NCBI GenBank assembly: GCA_029251785.1 | Contig: JAQXCQ010000027.1 | Coordinates: 1-38,553, forward strand | Direction of reading: 5' to 3' | Length of the DNA: 38,553 nucleotides | Source of the DNA: Maricaulis sp. | Lineage (GTDB): Bacteria > Pseudomonadota > Alphaproteobacteria > Caulobacterales > Maricaulaceae | Shown here: positions 34,096 to 38,553 of the stretch, piece after piece | Layout: the number at the start of each line of letters is the position of its first letter | How positions within the stretch are numbered: position 1 is the first letter of the stretch | The notes under the pieces: generated by a model | Told to the model about the DNA's origin: nothing | The model's database searches: none | What the model saw: the letters and a program-made list of their open reading frames with translations, nothing else | Made by a program: the position numbers and the translations under genes

Positions 34096-35939
34096 CATTG
34101 AATGCGGTCCTTCGCGACGTTACCGACCGGATCATCACCCGAAGCCGGCGTGGCCGGAAATCGTATCTGGACCTGATGCGATCCCTGCAAAGCGATGCCC
34201 CTCGCCGGCAATCATTGTCGTGCGGAAACCTGGCGCATGGCTTCGCCGCCTGCTCGCCTGCCGACAAAGATTCCATTCGTGGCGGCCAGATTCCCAATAT
34301 CGGTATCGTCACTGCCTATAACGATATGTTGTCGGCCCATCAGCCGTTTCAAACCTACCCGGATCAGATCAAGGTCGCACTTCGGGATGTCCGGGCCACC
34401 GGGCAGGTGGCCGGCGGCGTTCCCGCCATGTGTGATGGAGTTACCCAGGGCCAGGCCGGTATGGAATTGTCGCTGTTCAGTCGCGACATCATTGCCATGT
34501 CAACGGCGATTTCGCTCTCGCACGACATGTTTGATGGCGTTCTTTGCCTCGGTGTTTGTGACAAGATCGTCCCGGGCCTTTTGATGGGCGCTTTGCGGTT
34601 TGGTCATTTGCCAACTGTGTTTGTTCCGGCAGGCCCGATGCGCTCCGGTTTACCCAATCCGGAAAAGGCCCGGATCCGTCAACTCTATGCGGAGGGCAAG
34701 GCAAGTCGCGACGAGTTGCTCACGGCCGAGGCGGCGAGCTATCATTCGCCCGGCACCTGCACATTCTATGGCACTGCGAATTCAAACCAGATGCTGATGG
34801 AGATTATGGGGCTCCATTTGCCCGGCGCGGCGTTCATTAATCCAGATGATCCGCTTCGTCCCCGCCTCACCGCCGAAGCGGCCCGACGCGTTGTTTCCCT
34901 GTCAGCACAAGGCACTTCGCCGACACCGCTCTACGAAATCGTGGATGAGCGCGCGATCGTCAATGCTATCGTTGGCCTTCATGCGACCGGCGGCTCAACC
35001 AATCATACCCTTCATCTGGTCGCGATCGCGCGGGCTGCAGGCATTGATATCAATTGGGATGATTTCGACGATCTGGCAGCGGTGACGCCGTTATTGTGCC
35101 GAATTTACCCGAATGGACCGGCGGATGTTAATCATTTCCATGCTGCGGGAGGGCTCGCCTTCGTCATCCGGGAATTGCTGGGTGCCGGCTTACTGCATGA
35201 CGATGTCATGACGGTCGTTGGAAAGGGACTGTCCGCCTATACACAAGAACCAGTTGAAGATGGTGATCATGTCCGCTGGCACACCGGAGCCCGTGTCAGT
35301 GCCGATACGGACATTGTTAGACCCGCAGCCGAACCGTTCTCCGCCGATGGTGGATTGCGCGTTCTAAATGGCGACTTGGGACGGGCAGTTATCAAGATTT
35401 CGGCCGTCAAACCGGAACACTCCTGCATCACTGCGCCTGCTCTTGTTTTTGATGATCAACAGAGTTTTCTGGATCGCTTTGAGGCCGGTCAACTGGATCG
35501 GGACTTTATCGCCATTATCCGGTTTCAGGGACCCCGGGCCAATGGCATGCCGGAATTGCATAAATTGTCACCGGCTCTCGGCGTACTACAGGATCGTGGC
35601 TTCAGCGTAGCGCTGGTAACAGATGGTCGTATGTCGGGTGCATCGGGGAAGGTGCCTGCGGCCATACATGTCTGCCCGGAAGCAGCGAGCGGCGGTCCAC
35701 TTTCGCGCGTTTGTGATGGCGACATCATCACAGTCGATGCTCAAAATGGCCGCCTCGACATCGCTGCCGACCTTTCAACCCGCGACGCGACAACAGCGCC
35801 CATAGATACCGGAGCCGGACTGGGTCGCGAATTATTTTCCGGCCTCCGTGCAATTTCCTCTACAGCGGAAACCGGCGCGATTTCCATGCCCGGACTCGAT
35901 TTTTGCACCGAGAATAGTGTGCCGGAGCCGTCGCAATGA
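34092..35939 (+). CDS. edd: Phosphogluconate dehydratase
   Basis: A 615-residue enzyme of the IlvD/Edd family that turns 6-phosphogluconate into 2-keto-3-deoxy-6-phosphogluconate. The likely Fe-S ligands are Cys in [11 protein letters not shown] (~114), in GVCDKIVPG (~156) and in the [11 protein letters not shown] block. [15 protein letters not shown] is another signature. The length is normal. It starts at an ATGA overlap with pgl and ends at an ATGA overlap with glk, in the usual alphaproteobacterial zwf-pgl-edd-glk order. Confidence 0.96.
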   Translation: MTLNAVLRDVTDRIITRSRRGRKSYLDLMRSLQSDAPRRQSLSCGNLAHGFAACSPADKDSIRGGQIPNIGIVTAYNDMLSAHQPFQTYPDQIKVALRDVRATGQVAGGVPAMCDGVTQGQAGMELSLFSRDIIAMSTAISLSHDMFDGVLCLGVCDKIVPGLLMGALRFGHLPTVFVPAGPMRSGLPNPEKARIRQLYAEGKASRDELLTAEAASYHSPGTCTFYGTANSNQMLMEIMGLHLPGAAFINPDDPLRPRLTAEAARRVVSLSAQGTSPTPLYEIVDERAIVNAIVGLHATGGSTNHTLHLVAIARAAGIDINWDDFDDLAAVTPLLCRIYPNGPADVNHFHAAGGLAFVIRELLGAGLLHDDVMTVVGKGLSAYTQEPVEDGDHVRWHTGARVSADTDIVRPAAEPFSADGGLRVLNGDLGRAVIKISAVKPEHSCITAPALVFDDQQSFLDRFEAGQLDRDFIAIIRFQGPRANGMPELHKLSPALGVLQDRGFSVALVTDGRMSGASGKVPAAIHVCPEAASGGPLSRVCDGDIITVDAQNGRLDIAADLSTRDATTAPIDTGAGLGRELFSGLRAISSTAETGAISMPGLDFCTENSVPEPSQ

Positions 35940-36913
35940 CACCCACTTATCTCGTTGCAGATATTGGCGGCACCAATGCGCGTTTTGCGATCGCCAGCGG
36001 CACGCGCGATGTGGGATTTTCGCTCGAGAATGTCCGCAAGCTCAAAACCGCGGATTTCGAAAGCTTGCGCGACGCGTCCCATGCCTATCTGGAAAGCTGC
36101 GCTCCGATGAAAATCGATGGCGGTTGCTTCGCGGTAGCCGGGCCGATCGGTGACGGTGAAACCCGCCTTACTAATGCCCATTGGTCGCTTGAACCTGATG
36201 TCCTAGCAGAGGAACAGGGGTTGGAATTTTTACTCGCAGTCAATGATTTCGCCGCACAGGCGCGCGGCGCGTTGTTGGCCCAGGCGAGCGAAATTCGTGT
36301 CTTGTCTGCTGGCGTGCCGGACACCGAGGCACCCTGTATTGTCGCTGGTCCCGGGACCGGATTAGGATTAGGAATCGTGTCGTACCGTGCGGGTGAATTT
36401 GCGGTGACACCGGCCGAAGGCGGACATGCGGGCTTTGCCCCGCGCGATGTTATCGAACAGGAGATCGCGCGCTTCCTGGAAGCAGAACTTGGCTTCGTCT
36501 CCTGGGAGCGCATTTTATCGGGTCGCGGCATCGTCAATCTTCACCGCGCAATGTGTGCTATCGAAGGGATAAAATGGCCGGGGCAAAGCCCGCAAGATGT
36601 CACGGCGGAAGCTTTGTCCCAACCGACGAGCCTGGCCCGAAGGGTGATTGACAGGTTTTGGTTGATCCTGGCCAGTTTTACCGGCGATGCCGCCTTGATG
36701 GCCGGCGCTCGGGGAGGCGTCTATCTTTCGGGCGGTATCCCTCCAATCTTGGAGCCCATCTTGAACCGGGACGCCTTCGTGGATCGGTTTGCGGCGCACC
36801 CGCCGCTGTCCGAGTATGTTTCAGCCATTCCTGTGCACTTGGTCCTTTCGGGCCGACCAGCACTACTTGGAGCCGCGGCCCTGGCCGACGTCAGACGGGA
36901 TGAAATACGATGA
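35936..36913 (+). CDS. glk: Glucokinase (ROK-independent Glk family)
   Basis: A 325-residue kinase that phosphorylates glucose at O6, supplying zwf. [10 protein letters not shown] near residues 8-17 is the ATP-phosphate loop of the Glk family; [10 protein letters not shown] and [11 protein letters not shown] (glucose-binding region) follow. It lacks the CxCGxxGC zinc motif of ROK kinases. It overlaps edd and eda by 4 bases each. Its presence beside a beta-glucosidase indicates free intracellular glucose as the product of glucan breakdown. Confidence 0.94.
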   Translation: MTPTYLVADIGGTNARFAIASGTRDVGFSLENVRKLKTADFESLRDASHAYLESCAPMKIDGGCFAVAGPIGDGETRLTNAHWSLEPDVLAEEQGLEFLLAVNDFAAQARGALLAQASEIRVLSAGVPDTEAPCIVAGPGTGLGLGIVSYRAGEFAVTPAEGGHAGFAPRDVIEQEIARFLEAELGFVSWERILSGRGIVNLHRAMCAIEGIKWPGQSPQDVTAEALSQPTSLARRVIDRFWLILASFTGDAALMAGARGGVYLSGGIPPILEPILNRDAFVDRFAAHPPLSEYVSAIPVHLVLSGRPALLGAAALADVRRDEIR

Positions 36914-37563
36914 CGATTGACGAGCTGTTTTCTGCCGCGAGTATTATTCCTGTACTGACGGTCAATAACCGCACGGATGCCGCACCGCTCGCCGACGCGC
37001 TCGCCTCAGGAGGCTTGCGCGTCATCGAGATGACCCTTCGCTCCTCAGATGCCCTATCAATCCTGGCAGACATGAAGGCCGCGCGCCCAGATTTGATCAT
37101 CGGGATGGGTACCGTGCGAACACCCGGAGACGTCGAGGGCGCGATTGATGCCGGAGCAGACTTCCTGGTTTCCCCCGGATTAACCCCGGCGCTCATACCG
37201 GCTCTGACGACGGCATGGCAAAGTGCAGGGATACCGTCCCTGCCTGGCATTGCCACGGTCAGTGAGGCCATGTCAGCCTGCGAACTCGGATTCACCGGGC
37301 TTAAATTCTTTCCGGCTGAACCAGCGGGCGGGCTCAGTTATCTCAAAGCGCTTTACGGCCCTTTGCCAGATCTCCGATTCTGCCCCACGGGCGGCATTTC
37401 CGCCGAGCGAGCGCCTGATTATCTGTCCCTTCCCAATGTGAGCTGCGTCGGCGGCTCTTGGATCGCCCCCACCGGCCTCATTGAGACGGCCGATTGGCAA
37501 GCCATATCCGTCAATGCTCAAACCGCTTCCGCACTTGGCTCTTCTCAGACGAAAACTGTTTGA
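36910..37563 (+). CDS. eda: KDPG aldolase (2-dehydro-3-deoxy-phosphogluconate aldolase)
   Basis: A 217-residue class I aldolase splitting KDPG into pyruvate and glyceraldehyde-3-phosphate. Lys132 in LKFFPAEPAG is the Schiff-base lysine; Glu40 in VIEMTLRS is the general base. GMGTVRTP and FCPTGGIS match the phosphate-binding blocks. It is the last gene of the operon, with an ATGA overlap with glk, and is followed 81 bases later by a strong terminator. Confidence 0.96.
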   Translation: MTIDELFSAASIIPVLTVNNRTDAAPLADALASGGLRVIEMTLRSSDALSILADMKAARPDLIIGMGTVRTPGDVEGAIDAGADFLVSPGLTPALIPALTTAWQSAGIPSLPGIATVSEAMSACELGFTGLKFFPAEPAGGLSYLKALYGPLPDLRFCPTGGISAERAPDYLSLPNVSCVGGSWIAPTGLIETADWQAISVNAQTASALGSSQTKTV

Positions 37564-37644
37564 TGTGATGTCAGCCTAAACTGCCACACCACTGATTACC
37601 GGCGGGTTTGTCTGGCTCTTGTCGATCAATGTCTGGGCGCATAA

Positions 37645-37675
37645 AAAAGCCGCCCGGATTGACCGGACGGCTTTT
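37645..37675. terminator. Strong bidirectional rho-independent terminator
   Basis: A stem of 13 positions with one mismatch (37645-37657 with 37663-37675) and a 5-base loop. AAAA at one base and TTTT at the other make it work on both strands. It sits between eda and the converging autotransporter-type gene, ending both units. Confidence 0.9.
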
Positions 37676-37698
37676 GTGTTTGGACAAGATTGTCCTGT

Positions 37699-38553
37699 CT
37701 AGAAGCGCAGTCTCAGATCAAAGCCGGCGCGGTGATGTTCGGTGTCTTCGCCGAACTCTCCGTCATAGCTGAAATGCAGACCCAGATTATCGTCGCCGCT
37801 AATCTGGATGTCAGCACCAAGCTGGTAGACAACTTGGTCCAGCACTGTGCCGATTTCAGCGGCCTGCGCATCCGGGTTGGCACCGATGAAGCGGATGGGC
37901 AGCTCCAGACGATCCTGCGATGAGATCCGCATACCCATTGTGATCGAGCTGATTAATGAAGACGTTTGCGTCTCATTGAACACATAGCCCATCGTCACCT
38001 CAGGATTGATCGCTGCGATGAACTGATCGTGCTCCAGCACTTCCACACCGATGCCCTCGAGCCCTTCTTCGACCAGACCCGCATGATGCAGATTAGTCAG
38101 ATCCAGGCTGAAACTCGGGCTGGCAAACGCCTGCCCATGACGCCACATATTGCCCACATGCACGCTGGCCCGAAGATAGCCCGTTTCCGGTGCCGATACG
38201 CCGACACCGCGCTCAAAGATTGTCACAGCACGCTCTGTATCGAGCCACGACCAGCCACCGGAAATGGATGCACCGTAGAAGTGATTATTGGCGTTATTTT
38301 TCTCGACACCAACACCGGCCGAGAATCCTTGGCCTGTTGTATGGGAACGCTGATCATCGACATCGGTCTGATCAACATGCTCATAATTGATCGCTCCAAC
38401 CACAGACCAGTCATTGCCGATATTCTGTTCGAAACCACCGCTAAAGCGTGTCGTCGCAGCTTCAACCCGGAAATTCTCAAAGCTGGATGTACGGTCACGC
38501 GTCGTCATCTCAAGCCGTGACCACACACATTGCTCATCGAGCGAATCGATGGC
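37699..38553 (-). CDS. Autotransporter-type beta-barrel protein, C-terminal part (gene continues beyond the window)
   Basis: 284 codons are visible, open to the right edge. The sequence shows alternating polar/aromatic strands (NHFYGASISGGWSWL, GYLRASVHVGNMW, DNLGLHFSYDGEFGED) and ends RAGFDLRLRF, with a terminal Phe, as in outer-membrane autotransporter barrels. The visible part fits the ~280-residue translocator domain, so a passenger domain would lie beyond 38553. Nothing can be said about the passenger. The GTG inside the frame at 38526 is not a real start. Confidence 0.75.
   Translation of the reverse strand, partial: AIDSLDEQCVWSRLEMTTRDRTSSFENFRVEAATTRFSGGFEQNIGNDWSVVGAINYEHVDQTDVDDQRSHTTGQGFSAGVGVEKNNANNHFYGASISGGWSWLDTERAVTIFERGVGVSAPETGYLRASVHVGNMWRHGQAFASPSFSLDLTNLHHAGLVEEGLEGIGVEVLEHDQFIAAINPEVTMGYVFNETQTSSLISSITMGMRISSQDRLELPIRFIGANPDAQAAEIGTVLDQVVYQLGADIQISGDDNLGLHFSYDGEFGEDTEHHRAGFDLRLRF

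Noticed and set aside
38524-38526. GTG at 38526 as the start of the barrel protein
   Set aside because: The frame stays open to the window edge, there is no signal peptide after it, and the visible length is that of a translocator domain only.

Overview
The window looks like chromosomal DNA of a Gram-negative, probably marine or aquatic, alphaproteobacterium; a relative of the Maricaulales, Hyphomonadales or Caulobacterales is my best guess. The reasons are the family content (a TonB-dependent receptor and LacI regulator beside an Entner-Doudoroff operon, an Fe-S photolyase of the PhrB/CryB type), the moderate-to-high GC, and the many ATGA/GTGA stop-start overlaps. I could run no database search, so names rest on recognisable motifs and lengths.

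Layout. (1) 1-3.7 kb: decayed IS6-type transposase fragments around a secreted S9 prolyl-oligopeptidase-like peptidase on the minus strand. (2) 3.75-7.6 kb: a photolyase cassette of two convergent operons, DUF2256 plus a photolyase-like FAD protein (+) and PhrB/CryB-type photolyase plus a TIGR03643-type small protein (-). Both operons are preceded by copies of the same ~122-bp sequence in inverted orientation, and the cassette is bracketed by IS6-type relics. (3) 7.6-11.9 kb: a DevBCA/MacAB-like export operon (-). (4) 12.2-16.8 kb: a nucleotide/RNA-related operon with NAD(P)HX dehydratase, beta-CASP RNase, AMP/thymidine phosphorylase family protein and a divergent PRPP synthetase homologue. 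(5) 17.1-21.1 kb: small membrane proteins of unknown role and a membrane-anchored AraC-type regulator. (6) 21.2-23 kb: another IS6-type relic and a secreted M12B-like zinc metalloprotease. (7) 23.1-37.6 kb: a LacI-type regulator followed by a continuous co-directional 13-kb gene run for beta-glucan (laminarin-like) use joined to the Entner-Doudoroff pathway, ending at a strong bidirectional terminator. (8) The C-terminal part of an autotransporter-type barrel protein enters from the right edge (-).

How the genes fit together. In region 7, a TonB-dependent receptor, a lipoprotein GH16 endoglucanase, a GPH-type sugar:cation symporter and a cytoplasmic GH3 beta-glucosidase would take a beta-glucan to glucose. 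Glucokinase, Zwf, Pgl, Edd and Eda, overlapping in the same transcription unit, would take glucose to pyruvate and glyceraldehyde-3-phosphate. A duplicated 18-bp sequence in front of the receptor, with a weaker match in front of the LacI gene, is a candidate operator. The most unusual parts of the window are the photolyase cassette with its shared upstream element and the phosphorylase/RNase/PRPP-synthetase operon. No tRNA, rRNA, CRISPR array or intact mobile element was found.
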